A program made the position numbers and the translations under genes. Below, in pieces: positions 42,470 to 50,785 of a stretch of DNA of 64,000 nt; within the stretch, counting starts at the first letter, position 1, and each line of letters begins with the position of its first letter. Source of the stretch: Microbacterium marinum (GTDB lineage Bacteria; Actinomycetota; Actinomycetes; Actinomycetales; Microbacteriaceae); NCBI RefSeq assembly GCF_014204835.1, contig NZ_JACHMD010000001.1:2728001-2792000 (forward strand), in the 5' to 3' direction. Under the pieces are notes generated by a model, which saw nothing but the letters and a program-made list of their open reading frames with translations, was not told where the DNA came from and ran no database searches.

Positions 42470-43750
42470 TCAGGCGGTGAAGAACACCTCGGCGACGCGG
42501 GCCAGGTCGGCAAGGTCGCTGACCCCGGCGAGCTCGCGTGCCGAGTGCATCGACAGGATCGGGATGCCGACGTCGACCGTCGCGATGCCCAGCCGCGTCG
42601 CCGTGATCGGTCCGATCGTCGAGCCGCACGGGACGGCGTTGTTCGACACGAACTCCTGGCTGCCGACCCCGGCGGCTGCGCACCAGCCGTTCCACGCCGC
42701 GGCGCCTGCGCCGTCGGTGGCGTAGCGCTGGTTCGCGTTGATCTTGAGGATCGGGCCCGACCCGAGGCGGGGCTGCACGACCGGGTCGTGCTTGTCGGGG
42801 TAGTTCGGGTGCACGGCGTGGCCGACATCGCTCGAGACGCACCACGACGACGCCAGCGAGCGCAGCTGCTGCTCGCGGTCCGCGCCGAGCGAGAGCTGCA
42901 CCCGTTCGAGCACATCCGCGAGGAACGGCCCGGCGGCACCGGACCGGGTGGCGGAGCCGACCTCCTCGTGGTCGAAGACGGCGAGCATCGCGATGTGCGG
43001 CGCGTCGAATCCGTCGGCGGCACGCTCCAGCGCGACGACGCCGGCGTGAACGGATGCCAGATCGTCGAGACGGCCCGACGCGAAGAACACGTCGTCGTGC
43101 CCGAAGACGGCGCCGCGGGCGGCGTCCGCCGTCACGATGTCGTACCCGCGGATGCGCGCCGCGTCGACGCCGGCCGTCGCGGCGAGCTCCCCGAGGAGAT
43201 CGGCGGAGTCGGACTCGCCGAGGCCCCAGACCGGCTGCGTCTGACGCTGCCGATCCAGGGCGAGGCCGTCGTTGACCTCACGGTCGAGGTGGATCGCCAG
43301 CTGCGGCAGCCGCAGCAGCGCCCCCGTCGCCGCGAGCACACTCGTGCCGTCGTCGAGCACGAGCCGGCCCGCCAGCCGCAGCTCGCGATCGAGCCACGAG
43401 TTGAGCAGAGGACCGCCGTAGATCTCCACGCCCGCCTGCAACCACCCGTGCGAGCCCGTAGTCGGCCGCGGCTTCAGCTTGAACGCCGGCGAATCGCTGT
43501 GCGCCCCGAAGATGCGTGCGCCGGTAGCGGCACCGGCATCCTTCGGCACCACCCAGGCGAGGACGGCGCCGTCGCGGACGACGAGGAACCGGCCACCGGC
43601 CTGCGCCGGCCAGGCCTCACTCTCCGAGAGCTGCCGGAAACCCGCATCGATAAGGCGACGGGCGACCTCCGCGGCGGCGTGGAAGCTCGACGGCGACGCG
43701 GCGACGAAGTCCGCGAGATCATCGGCGTGGGCGAGGGCGTCGGCGGGCAT
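42470..43750 (-). CDS. apeB: M18-family aspartyl aminopeptidase
   Basis: A 426-residue zinc aminopeptidase. Metal ligands and signatures are FGAHSDSPAFKLKP (His, Asp), NSWLDRELRLAGR, AVFDHEEVGSATRSGAAG (Glu-Glu) and VSSDVGHAVHPNYPDKHDP, and ILSMHSARELAG (the last His). It trims acidic residues from peptide N-termini in the cytosol and forms large oligomers in the family. Start ATG at 43748-43750 with CTGGAGG upstream. It is convergent with the LigD-type gene (6-bp gap). Confidence 0.93.
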   Translation of the reverse strand: MPADALAHADDLADFVAASPSSFHAAAEVARRLIDAGFRQLSESEAWPAQAGGRFLVVRDGAVLAWVVPKDAGAATGARIFGAHSDSPAFKLKPRPTTGSHGWLQAGVEIYGGPLLNSWLDRELRLAGRLVLDDGTSVLAATGALLRLPQLAIHLDREVNDGLALDRQRQTQPVWGLGESDSADLLGELAATAGVDAARIRGYDIVTADAARGAVFGHDDVFFASGRLDDLASVHAGVVALERAADGFDAPHIAMLAVFDHEEVGSATRSGAAGPFLADVLERVQLSLGADREQQLRSLASSWCVSSDVGHAVHPNYPDKHDPVVQPRLGSGPILKINANQRYATDGAGAAAWNGWCAAAGVGSQEFVSNNAVPCGSTIGPITATRLGIATVDVGIPILSMHSARELAGVSDLADLARVAEVFFTA

Positions 43751-43799
43751 GCGGCCTCCAGGACGGAACGGGCGAACCCCTCGATCGTAGTTCGGCGCG

Positions 43800-44303
43800 T
43801 CACTCCGGATCGATCGCCACCAGCTCCACCGCGGTCACCGCGCCCTCAGCGAGGTCGACGATCATGTGGGTCCGGTGCGGCTGCCGCCGCCGGTCCGTCG
43901 GAGACCCCGGGTTCAGCAGCCGGAGACCGGCGGGCGTCGTGGAGTCCCAGGGGATGTGGCTGTGCCCGAACACCAGCAGGTCGGTGTCGGGGAACGCGGC
44001 ATCCATCCTCTGCTCACGTCGCGGCGCCGGTCCCGTCTCGTGCACCACGGCGAGCCGCACGCCCTCGACGACGCGACGCGCCACCTCCGGCAGACGCGCC
44101 CGCAGATCATCGCCGTCGTTGTTGCCGTAGACCCCGATCACCTCGCCGTGCCCGAGCAGCTCGTCCAGCACCGCCTCCGACACCCAGTCACCGGCATGCA
44201 CGATGAGATCGGCGGCATCGGCCGCGCGCAGGAGGGCAGCGGGCAGGTGCCGAGCGCGACCCGGGATGTGGGTGTCGGCAACGAGGAGCAGGCGGGTGGG
44301 CAT
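43800..44303 (-). CDS. YfcE/MJ0936-like metallophosphoesterase
   Basis: A 167-residue phosphodiesterase with all family motifs: LLVADTHIPG (D-x-H), HAGDW (GD), VYGNNDGDD (GNND), VHETG-type His, and FGHSHIP (GHxH). It should bind two metals and hydrolyse phosphodiesters; the natural substrate is unknown. ATG at 44301-44303. It is upstream of the aminopeptidase gene on the same strand, 49 bp away. Confidence 0.88.
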   Translation of the reverse strand: MPTRLLLVADTHIPGRARHLPAALLRAADAADLIVHAGDWVSEAVLDELLGHGEVIGVYGNNDGDDLRARLPEVARRVVEGVRLAVVHETGPAPRREQRMDAAFPDTDLLVFGHSHIPWDSTTPAGLRLLNPGSPTDRRRQPHRTHMIVDLAEGAVTAVELVAIDPE

Positions 44304-44445
44304 GGCTCGTCAGGGTAGCGGCAAGCCCCGAGCGACGACACCCCCTGAACGGGGTCCGCGCGAGCGCGCACACTCGTGGACGGGAGCCGGAGCGGCGACC
44401 CCACACCGAGCGGGCCCCGTCGAGGCAGCCCACGAAGGAGACACC

Positions 44446-44706
44446 ATGAGCGGAATCGACGACACCACCTCCAACGCGAACCCGGACGGCATCGTCCTCG
44501 ATCCCGACGATGCGCCCCTCGGCGACACAACCGTCGGAGACACGGCGGCGGCGGACGCGGAGTTCGACGGCCTGGCCACAGCCGAACCGATTGACGACGA
44601 GAGCTACCCCGCGTCGCAGGTTCAGCCCGAATCTCAGGGCGAGGACCCCGTCGTCGCCGAACTGGGCGAGGACGGCGAAGGCGACCTCTCCCCCGAAGAC
44701 ATCTGA
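44446..44706 (+). CDS. Small acidic protein of unknown function
   Basis: An 86-residue, strongly acidic protein (MSGIDDTTSNANPDGIVLDP... ending EDGEGDLSPEDI) with almost no Lys or Arg and no hydrophobic segment, so it is probably disordered. A good ribosome site (GAAGGAG) lies 5 bp before the ATG, and the reading frame is GC-biased as expected for a gene. I recognise no family. Confidence 0.65.
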   Translation: MSGIDDTTSNANPDGIVLDPDDAPLGDTTVGDTAAADAEFDGLATAEPIDDESYPASQVQPESQGEDPVVAELGEDGEGDLSPEDI

Positions 44707-44796
44707 CCGCCGAGGCGGCGCGGCGGGGGCAGGACGACGCCCGCCGCGCCGATCAGCGCCGCGGCGAAGAACGCGGCCGGCAGACCGGCGGAGTTG
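44707..44796 (-). pseudogene. Possible remnant of an MFS transporter C-terminus
   Basis: One minus-strand frame reads SAGLPAAFFAAALIGAAGVV followed by LPPPRRLGG, which looks like the last membrane helix and tail of an MFS permease. There is no start or rest of the gene. Evidence is composition and resemblance only. Confidence 0.3.
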
Positions 44797-44845
44797 CATC
44801 GTGCCCGTCGTCTCGCACGGGGGCTGCTCTTCCCCTGAGACGACG

Positions 44846-44875
44846 AGGGGCCCCGTGCCTGCGCACGGGACCCCT
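44846..44875 (-). terminator. Terminator hairpin of the sugar ABC operon
   Basis: AGGGGCCCCGTGC and GCACGGGACCCCT form a near-perfect 13-bp stem around a 4-nt loop, 17 bp beyond the stop codon of the substrate-binding protein gene. No T-run follows. Confidence 0.7.
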
Positions 44876-44891
44876 CTGGAGCGACGGCTTC

Positions 44892-45938
44892 TCAGAAGTC
44901 GAAGTCGCCGATGTTCTCCGCGTCGAACACGTACGGGTCGCCGAGGAGCACGGCGCCGTCGGCACCGACCTCGTACGAGCCGAGCTTGCCGGCCTCGAAC
45001 GAATCGCCCTCTGCGCCGGTGATGTCACCGGAGACCAGCGCCTGCGCGGCGAAGGCCGCGAGGTAGCCCAGGTCGGCCGGGTTCCACAGCGCGAATGCCG
45101 TGACCGTGCCGTCCTCGACGTACTCGCGCATCTGGTTCGGCGTGCCGAGACCGGTCAGCGCGACCTTGCCCTTGAAGTCGGAGGTCGAGAGGTAGCGCGC
45201 GGCAGCCGCGATCCCGACGGTCGTCGGCGAGACGATGCCCTTCAGGTCGGGGTAGGTCTGCAGGAGCGCCGCGGTCTTGTCGAACGAGGTCTGGTCGTCG
45301 TCGTCGCCGTAGACGACCTCGACGAGCTCGATGTCGGGGTGGCTCGCGGCGAGCTCGGCCTCCATCAGCTCGATCCAGGCGTTCTGGTTCGTGGCGTTCG
45401 CGGATGCCGACAGCACGGCGATCTGCCCGGCGTCGCCGATCTGCTCGGCGATGAGGTCGACCTGCACCTTGGCGATGCCCTCGGAGGTCGCCTGGTTGAT
45501 GAACAGGTCGCGGCACTCCGGGTTGGTGTCGGAGTCGAACGTGACGACCTTCACATCGGCCGAACGCGCCTCGTCGAGAGCGTCGCAGATGGCTTCGGGG
45601 TCGTTCGCCGACACGATGAGGGCGCTGGCACCCTGCTGCGCGGCGGTCTGGATGTACTGCACCTGCGAGGTGGGGCTGGCCTCGGAGGGACCGACCTCCT
45701 CGAAGCTGCCACCGAACTCCTCGACCGCCTCCTCGGCACCCGAGCTGGAGGTGTCGAAGTAGGGGTTGCCGAGGTTCTTCGGCAGCATCGTGATCGAGAC
45801 GTCGCCTCCGTCACCATCTCCGCCGTCGCCGCCGGGTGCGTTGCCGCCTCCGGCCGTGCAGCCTGAGATCACGAGGGTGGCACCGACGGCGATCGCGGCG
45901 ACGACGCCTGCACGCCGCGTGCGCGTGAATCCGAACAT
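44892..45938 (-). CDS. rhaS: Sugar ABC transporter substrate-binding lipoprotein (RhaS-like)
   Basis: A 348-residue periplasmic-binding type I lipoprotein. The lipobox LVISGC gives the mature Cys near residue 27, followed by a Gly/Asp linker. The body reads MLPKNLGNPYFDTSSSGAEE, VKVVTFDSDTNPE, LKGIVSPTTVGIAAAARYL and ALTGLGTPNQMREYVEDGTV, closest in memory to rhamnose-binding RhaS. It is the last gene of a four-gene import operon. AAGGAAGG precedes the ATG. Rhamnose as ligand is inferred from similarity. Confidence 0.88.
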   Translation of the reverse strand: MFGFTRTRRAGVVAAIAVGATLVISGCTAGGGNAPGGDGGDGDGGDVSITMLPKNLGNPYFDTSSSGAEEAVEEFGGSFEEVGPSEASPTSQVQYIQTAAQQGASALIVSANDPEAICDALDEARSADVKVVTFDSDTNPECRDLFINQATSEGIAKVQVDLIAEQIGDAGQIAVLSASANATNQNAWIELMEAELAASHPDIELVEVVYGDDDDQTSFDKTAALLQTYPDLKGIVSPTTVGIAAAARYLSTSDFKGKVALTGLGTPNQMREYVEDGTVTAFALWNPADLGYLAAFAAQALVSGDITGAEGDSFEAGKLGSYEVGADGAVLLGDPYVFDAENIGDFDF

Positions 45939-45974
45939 CTTTGTTTCCTTCCTTGGTGCGATGGGTTCGCGTGG

Positions 45975-47048
45975 TTATCGGGTCGGGGCGGCGGCGCCGG
46001 CGGCGCTGCGTCGTCCCTTTCTCCGTCCGATGGCTGCGGATCTGCTCCGGTGCAGCCAGGCGAGGAGGCTTGCGGACACCACGGAGACGATGAGGAGCAC
46101 GCCCGTGATGACGTTGATGATGTCGCTGGTGACGCCGGCGAGGCGGAGCGCGCTGCCGAGCGTGCCGATGAGGAGCACGCCGGCGATCACGCCGTGCAGG
46201 GCACCGCGGCCGCCGAAGATGGACACGCCTCCGAGGAGGACCGCCGCGATGATCTGCAGCTCCATTCCCATGGCGTTGTCGCCGCGCGCGTTCGAGTAGA
46301 GCAGGGTGAAGTAGACGCCGGCGAAACCCGAGACCGCTCCGGAGAGCACGAACAGCGTGAACTTCGTGCGCCCGACGTCGATGCCGGAGAAGTGCGCCGC
46401 TTCCTTGTTGAGCCCGATCGCGTACAGCGACCGGCCGAAAGGCGTGAAGTGCAGCAGGATCGCGAACACGAGGGCGAGGACCACGAACGGGACGACGATC
46501 AGCGGGATGGGCGTGCCCGGGATGTTCGCCTTGGCGAGATCGGTCCACTCCTCCGGGAAGTCGGTGATCGCCGTCGTCCCGAGCAGACCGACCGCGATCC
46601 CGCGGAAGAGGGCGAGCGTGCCGATGGTCACCGCGAGGGAGGGGAGCCCCACCACGGTCACGAGGAAGCCGTTGACGACTCCGGCCATCGCGCCGACGAG
46701 GATCGCGACGACGGCAGCGGCCGGGAACGGCAGACCCGCCTGCGTGAGGATGCCGGTCATCACGCTCGACAGCCCGACGATGCTCGCCACCGAGAGGTCG
46801 ATCTCCTCGGTGATGATGATGAGCGTCATCGGGAGCGCGATCAGCAGGATCGGCGCGATGTCGCGGAGCAGGTAGGTGACGGTGAGCGGGCTGTCGAAGT
46901 TGCGCACCGTGCCGAGGGCGACGACGACGACCAGCACGAGGATGCCGATGATCGCCGCCTCGCGGGTGAGCAGAGCACGCCGCCACAGGGGCCGCCCGTG
47001 GTCCTGATAGGTGCGCGGCGCGACGGTGTCGGTGGTGACCGCGGTCAT
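45975..47048 (-). CDS. rhaQ: Sugar ABC transporter permease (RhaQ-like)
   Basis: A 357-residue permease of the ribose/rhamnose type with about 8-10 hydrophobic segments. The signature of the family is ITEEIDLSVASIVGLSSVM and later ELQIIAAVLLGGVSIFGGRG. The ATG at 47046-47048 overlaps the stop of the other permease by 4 bp; the in-frame opening before it lies within that gene and is rejected. It should form the channel with the RhaP-like subunit. Confidence 0.9.
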   Translation of the reverse strand: MTAVTTDTVAPRTYQDHGRPLWRRALLTREAAIIGILVLVVVVALGTVRNFDSPLTVTYLLRDIAPILLIALPMTLIIITEEIDLSVASIVGLSSVMTGILTQAGLPFPAAAVVAILVGAMAGVVNGFLVTVVGLPSLAVTIGTLALFRGIAVGLLGTTAITDFPEEWTDLAKANIPGTPIPLIVVPFVVLALVFAILLHFTPFGRSLYAIGLNKEAAHFSGIDVGRTKFTLFVLSGAVSGFAGVYFTLLYSNARGDNAMGMELQIIAAVLLGGVSIFGGRGALHGVIAGVLLIGTLGSALRLAGVTSDIINVITGVLLIVSVVSASLLAWLHRSRSAAIGRRKGRRSAAGAAAPTR

Positions 47049-48088
47049 CGGCTGTCCTCCCGTTGAGCGATGAGTCGTCGATGCTGCCTCACCGCGAGGA
47101 CGCGGTCGAGGACGATGGACCCGAGGATGAGCACGCCGACGACGGCGCGCTGCCAGAAGTCGTCGATGCCGAGGATGGGCAGGGCACGGTTGATGGTGAG
47201 GAGGAGGAAGGCGCCGATCGCGGCGCCCCACACCGTTCCGACACCGCCCGAGATCGCCACCCCGCCGATCACGGCCGCACCGATCGCCTGCAGCTCCCAG
47301 CCGGTGCCGGCCGCCGAGCTGACGGTTCCGTACCGGGCCGCGTAGAGCACACCGGCGAGACCCGCGAGGGCTCCCGAGACGACGAACGCCGTGACGATCC
47401 GTCGGGTGACCTTCAAGCCGTAGAGGTGCGCGGCTGCCGGGTCGGAACCGATGGCGTAGAACTCGCGCCCGCTGCGCATGTTGCGCAGGTACCAGGCGGC
47501 GGCCAGCAGCACGACGACCGCGATGATCGTCAGGATCGGCACTCCGAGGAGCTGATCGGTGCCGAGGCCCCGAAAGTCGCGGGGCAGGTCGGACGCGTTG
47601 ATCCGGTCGCTCCCGGCCCACGCCACATTGATGCCGCGGTAGACATACATCGTGCCGAGGGTGATGACGAGGGCGGGCACCTTGGCCCACGCGACGAGCA
47701 ACCCGTTCACGGCTCCGAGCAGCGCACCGAGGACGACACCGGCGACGAAGACGACGAGGGGAGAGATCCCTTCGAGGTCGATGAAGAGGCGTCCGGTCAG
47801 GTAGGCCGTGAGCCCGACGACCGAACCTACGGAGAGGTCGACGCTCCTCGTGATGATGACGATCGCCTGTCCGACGGCGACGAGGAGCAGGAGCGACGGC
47901 GTCAGCAGCAGGTCGCGGAAGCCGTCCGGCGAGAAGAGGAAGCTCGGATTGGATGCCGTGGCCGCCACGACCACAAGGATCAGGGCGACGGCGATCCCGG
48001 TCTCGCGTGCTGTCGCGAGGTGGCGCACGGCTTTCGCGGCGCCGCTCGATCCGGGCGCGGTCTGACGTGGAGTGGTGGTGGTGGTCAT
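47045..48088 (-). CDS. rhaP: Sugar ABC transporter permease (RhaP-like)
   Basis: A 347-residue permease. It has the family signature VIITRSVDLSVGSVVGLTAYL, the region KVPALVITLGTMYVYRG, and WELQAIGAAVIGGVAISGGVGT. A short Thr/Pro-rich N-terminus precedes the first helix. Its ATG overlaps the stop of the ATPase gene and its stop overlaps the next permease, both by 4 bp, so the three are translationally coupled. Confidence 0.9.
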   Translation of the reverse strand: MTTTTTPRQTAPGSSGAAKAVRHLATARETGIAVALILVVVAATASNPSFLFSPDGFRDLLLTPSLLLLVAVGQAIVIITRSVDLSVGSVVGLTAYLTGRLFIDLEGISPLVVFVAGVVLGALLGAVNGLLVAWAKVPALVITLGTMYVYRGINVAWAGSDRINASDLPRDFRGLGTDQLLGVPILTIIAVVVLLAAAWYLRNMRSGREFYAIGSDPAAAHLYGLKVTRRIVTAFVVSGALAGLAGVLYAARYGTVSSAAGTGWELQAIGAAVIGGVAISGGVGTVWGAAIGAFLLLTINRALPILGIDDFWQRAVVGVLILGSIVLDRVLAVRQHRRLIAQREDSR

Positions 48089-49611
48089 GCTGCGTCCTCC
48101 GCGTCCGCCGTCGCTGCGAACATCACTGCTTCGGGTGTCGCTTCCGCCCGGGTGAACTGGCCGGTCAGGCGGCCCTCTCTCATCACGAGGACCCGGTCGG
48201 CCATGCCGAGCACCTCCGGGAGCTCCGACGAGATCATGAGGATCGCGAGGCCCTGCTGGGCGAGCTCGCTGAGGAGGCGGTGGACCTCGGACTTCGTTCC
48301 GACGTCGATGCCACGGGTCGGCTCATCCACGATGAGGACCGTGGGCTCGGTCGCCAGCCACTTGCCGATGACGACCTTCTGCTGGTTGCCACCCGAGAGC
48401 GTGCCCGTCTCGGCATCCAGTGCAGCAGTCTTGACTTCGAGCCGGCTCGCCCACACCCGCGCCGCGGCGTTCTCGAGGCCGTTCCAGATCAGCCCCCACT
48501 TCGCGAGTTTGGAGCGGATGGCGAGCGTGACGTTGCGGGACACCCCGTCGTCGAGCACGAGGCCCTGCCGGCGCCGGTCCTCGGGGACGAGGGCGATTCC
48601 GCGGGCGGTCGCCTTCTGCGGGTTGCCCTTGGGGAGCGACGCTCCGTGGAGGATGACCGACCCGGACTCGTACGAGTCGACGCCGAAGATGGCGCGGGCG
48701 ACTTCACTGCGGCCGGCACCGACGAGACCCGCGAGCCCGACGATCTCCCCGGCCCGCAGGTCGAAGGACACGTCACTGAACACGCCACGGCGAGTGAGGC
48801 CCTCGACGGAGAGGACCACCTCACCGACGTCGGACGGCAGCTTCGGGTACAGCTCGGTCACGTCGCGGCCCACCATCTGGCGCACGAGGTCGTCCACGGT
48901 GGTCTCGGCGAGCGGCGTCGTCTCGACGTATGCCCCGTCGCGCATGACGGTCACGGTGTCGCAGAGGGCGAAGACCTCGTCGAAGCGGTGGGAGATGAAC
49001 AGCAGCGCGCGACCCTCATCGCGGAGGCTGCGCGCGACGGCGAAGAGGCGTTCCACCTCGACCCCGGAGAGGGCGGCGGTGGGCTCATCCATGATGAGCA
49101 CTCTCGCGTCCAGCGAGATCGCCTTCGCGATCTCGATGATCTGCTGGTCGGCGATCGAGAGCCCTTCGGTGATGCGCTCGGGATCGAGCCCCACGCCGAG
49201 ACGCTGGAAGATCTGCGCGGCCTCGTCGCGCATCGCCTTGCGGTCGATGCGGCCGAGGCGCCCCGTCGGCTGCCGACCCATGAAGATGTTCTCGGTGACC
49301 GAGAGGTCGGGGAACAGGGTCGGCTCCTGATAGATCACCGCGATGCCCGCGGCCTTGGACTGCGCGGTGCTGGTGAAGTCGACGGACTCGCCTTCCAGGA
49401 GGAAGTCGCCGGAGTCCCGTCGGTAGAGCCCGGCGATGATCTTCACAAGCGTGGACTTGCCGGCACCGTTCTCGCCGATGAGGGCGTGAATGGAGCCGGA
49501 GCGCAGGCGCAGGCTTCCCGAGCGCAGTGCGACGACCGGGCCGAACGACTTCACGACGCGCGTGAGTTCGAGCGCGACTGCTCCGGTCTGCGGGTCGGCA
49601 TCGAGGACCAC
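48085..49611 (-). CDS. rhaT: Sugar ABC transporter ATP-binding protein (RhaT-like)
   Basis: A 508-residue double ATPase of the sugar-import type. The first domain has Walker A GENGAGKST near residue 47, LSIADQQIIEIAK and Walker B VLIMDEPTAAL. The second has a degenerate Walker A region (GLVGAGRSEVARAIFG), LSGGNQQKVVIGKWL and VLIVDEPTRGIDVG. It is first in the operon, behind a good promoter and a LacI-type operator, and powers uptake through the two permeases. Confidence 0.9.
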   Translation of the reverse strand: MVLDADPQTGAVALELTRVVKSFGPVVALRSGSLRLRSGSIHALIGENGAGKSTLVKIIAGLYRRDSGDFLLEGESVDFTSTAQSKAAGIAVIYQEPTLFPDLSVTENIFMGRQPTGRLGRIDRKAMRDEAAQIFQRLGVGLDPERITEGLSIADQQIIEIAKAISLDARVLIMDEPTAALSGVEVERLFAVARSLRDEGRALLFISHRFDEVFALCDTVTVMRDGAYVETTPLAETTVDDLVRQMVGRDVTELYPKLPSDVGEVVLSVEGLTRRGVFSDVSFDLRAGEIVGLAGLVGAGRSEVARAIFGVDSYESGSVILHGASLPKGNPQKATARGIALVPEDRRRQGLVLDDGVSRNVTLAIRSKLAKWGLIWNGLENAAARVWASRLEVKTAALDAETGTLSGGNQQKVVIGKWLATEPTVLIVDEPTRGIDVGTKSEVHRLLSELAQQGLAILMISSELPEVLGMADRVLVMREGRLTGQFTRAEATPEAVMFAATADAEDAA

Positions 49612-49662
49612 AGGTGCCTCCTCATCGAGGGTTGCTCTTCGGGTGAAAGTGGTTGATCATTG

Positions 49663-49678
49663 CCTGAATCGATTCAGG
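49663..49678. promoter_or_regulatory. LacI-type operator
   Basis: CCTGAATCGATTCAGG is a perfect 16-bp palindrome containing TGAATCGATTCA, close to the usual LacI-family consensus with central CG. It lies between the ATPase gene start and its promoter, downstream of the likely transcription start, where a repressor would block elongation. Confidence 0.85.
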
Positions 49679-49691
49679 GTGATTTCACGCT

Positions 49692-49720
49692 ACTGTATGG
49701 AAAGCAACAGCAACGGTCAA
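49692..49720 (-). promoter_or_regulatory. Promoter of the sugar ABC operon
   Basis: On the minus strand TTGACC (49715-49720) and TACAGT (49692-49697) are spaced by exactly 17 bp, a good sigma-70-type match. Transcription would start near 49685, just before the LacI operator. Confidence 0.7.
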
Positions 49721-49771
49721 GTCACCCGCCCAGAGTGACCGAATCGTGACCCGGTGGAACGAGGAGGTGCC

Positions 49772-50779
49772 ATGCCGGTCCGCATCAGGGATGTCGCCGA
49801 ACGCGCCGGCGTCTCCGTGGGCACCGTCTCGAACGTGCTCAATCGCCCGGAGGAAGTCTCGTCCGATTCCGTCGAACGGGTCACGCGAGCGATCGAAGAG
49901 CTCGGCTACATCCGCAACGACGCCGCACGCAAGCTGCGAGCAGGAGTCTCGACGACGGTCGGATTCGTCGTCCTCGACGGGCAGAACCCGTTCTACAACG
50001 ACGTCGTGCGCGGCGCGGAAGACGAGGCGACACGTCACGGCATCGCGATCCTGTACGGCAACACCGACGAGGACGTCTCGCGTGAGCGCATGTACCTCGA
50101 CCTGTTCCAGGAGCAGCAGGTGCGGGGACTCCTCATCGCCCCCTACGGCGATGTGACCGCACGACTCCAGCGACTCCGGGCGAGCGGCATCGCCGCCGTC
50201 CTCGTCGACCGTTTCAGCGGCGACGGCCGGTTCTCCTCGGTCTCCGTCGACAGCGTCGCAGGAGGACGACTCGCCGTCGACCACCTCATCGATACGGGCA
50301 GACGACGCATCGCCTTCGTCGGCGGCCCGTTCGACATCCGGCAGGTCAATGACCGTCTCGCCGGAGCCCGCGCCGCCGCGGAGAACGCCGGTTCGCACGT
50401 CGACCTCGAAGTGATCGCGACGGGCGCCATGACCGTCGACGAGGGCGCCGCCGCGGGCGCGCGTCTGCTCGCCCGCTCGCGGCGCGAGTGGCCCGACGCC
50501 CTCTTCGCTGCGAACGACCTTCTCGCGCTGGGGCTGCTTCAGGCGCTGGTCGTCGACGGACGCGCCCGCGTTCCCGACGACATCGCCATCATCGGTTTCG
50601 ACGACATCCCCTTCGCGGGCGCGGCGGCCGTCCCGCTCTCCTCGATCCGGCAGCCGAGTCGCATGATCGGACGCACCGCGCTGCGCATCGTCCTCGAAGA
50701 GGCCGACGATCCCGACAGCATCCCGCGGCAGACCGTATTCCCCCCCGAGCTGATCGTGAGGGCCTCGACCGCGGGCTGA
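49772..50779 (+). CDS. LacI-family repressor
   Basis: A 335-residue regulator. The HTH and hinge are at the N-terminus (IRDVAERAGVSVGTVSNVLN, RVTRAIEELGYIRNDAARKL), followed by a periplasmic-binding-like sensor (VGFVVLDGQNPFYNDVVRGAE, GRLAVDHLIDTGRRRIAFVG, DDIAIIGFDDIPFAGAAAVP). The ATG at 49772 has GAGGAGGT upstream; a start 18 bp earlier is less likely. It is divergent from the ABC operon and surely controls it through the palindrome at 49663-49678. Confidence 0.92.
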   Translation: MPVRIRDVAERAGVSVGTVSNVLNRPEEVSSDSVERVTRAIEELGYIRNDAARKLRAGVSTTVGFVVLDGQNPFYNDVVRGAEDEATRHGIAILYGNTDEDVSRERMYLDLFQEQQVRGLLIAPYGDVTARLQRLRASGIAAVLVDRFSGDGRFSSVSVDSVAGGRLAVDHLIDTGRRRIAFVGGPFDIRQVNDRLAGARAAAENAGSHVDLEVIATGAMTVDEGAAAGARLLARSRREWPDALFAANDLLALGLLQALVVDGRARVPDDIAIIGFDDIPFAGAAAVPLSSIRQPSRMIGRTALRIVLEEADDPDSIPRQTVFPPELIVRASTAG

Positions 50780-50785
50780 GCGGTC

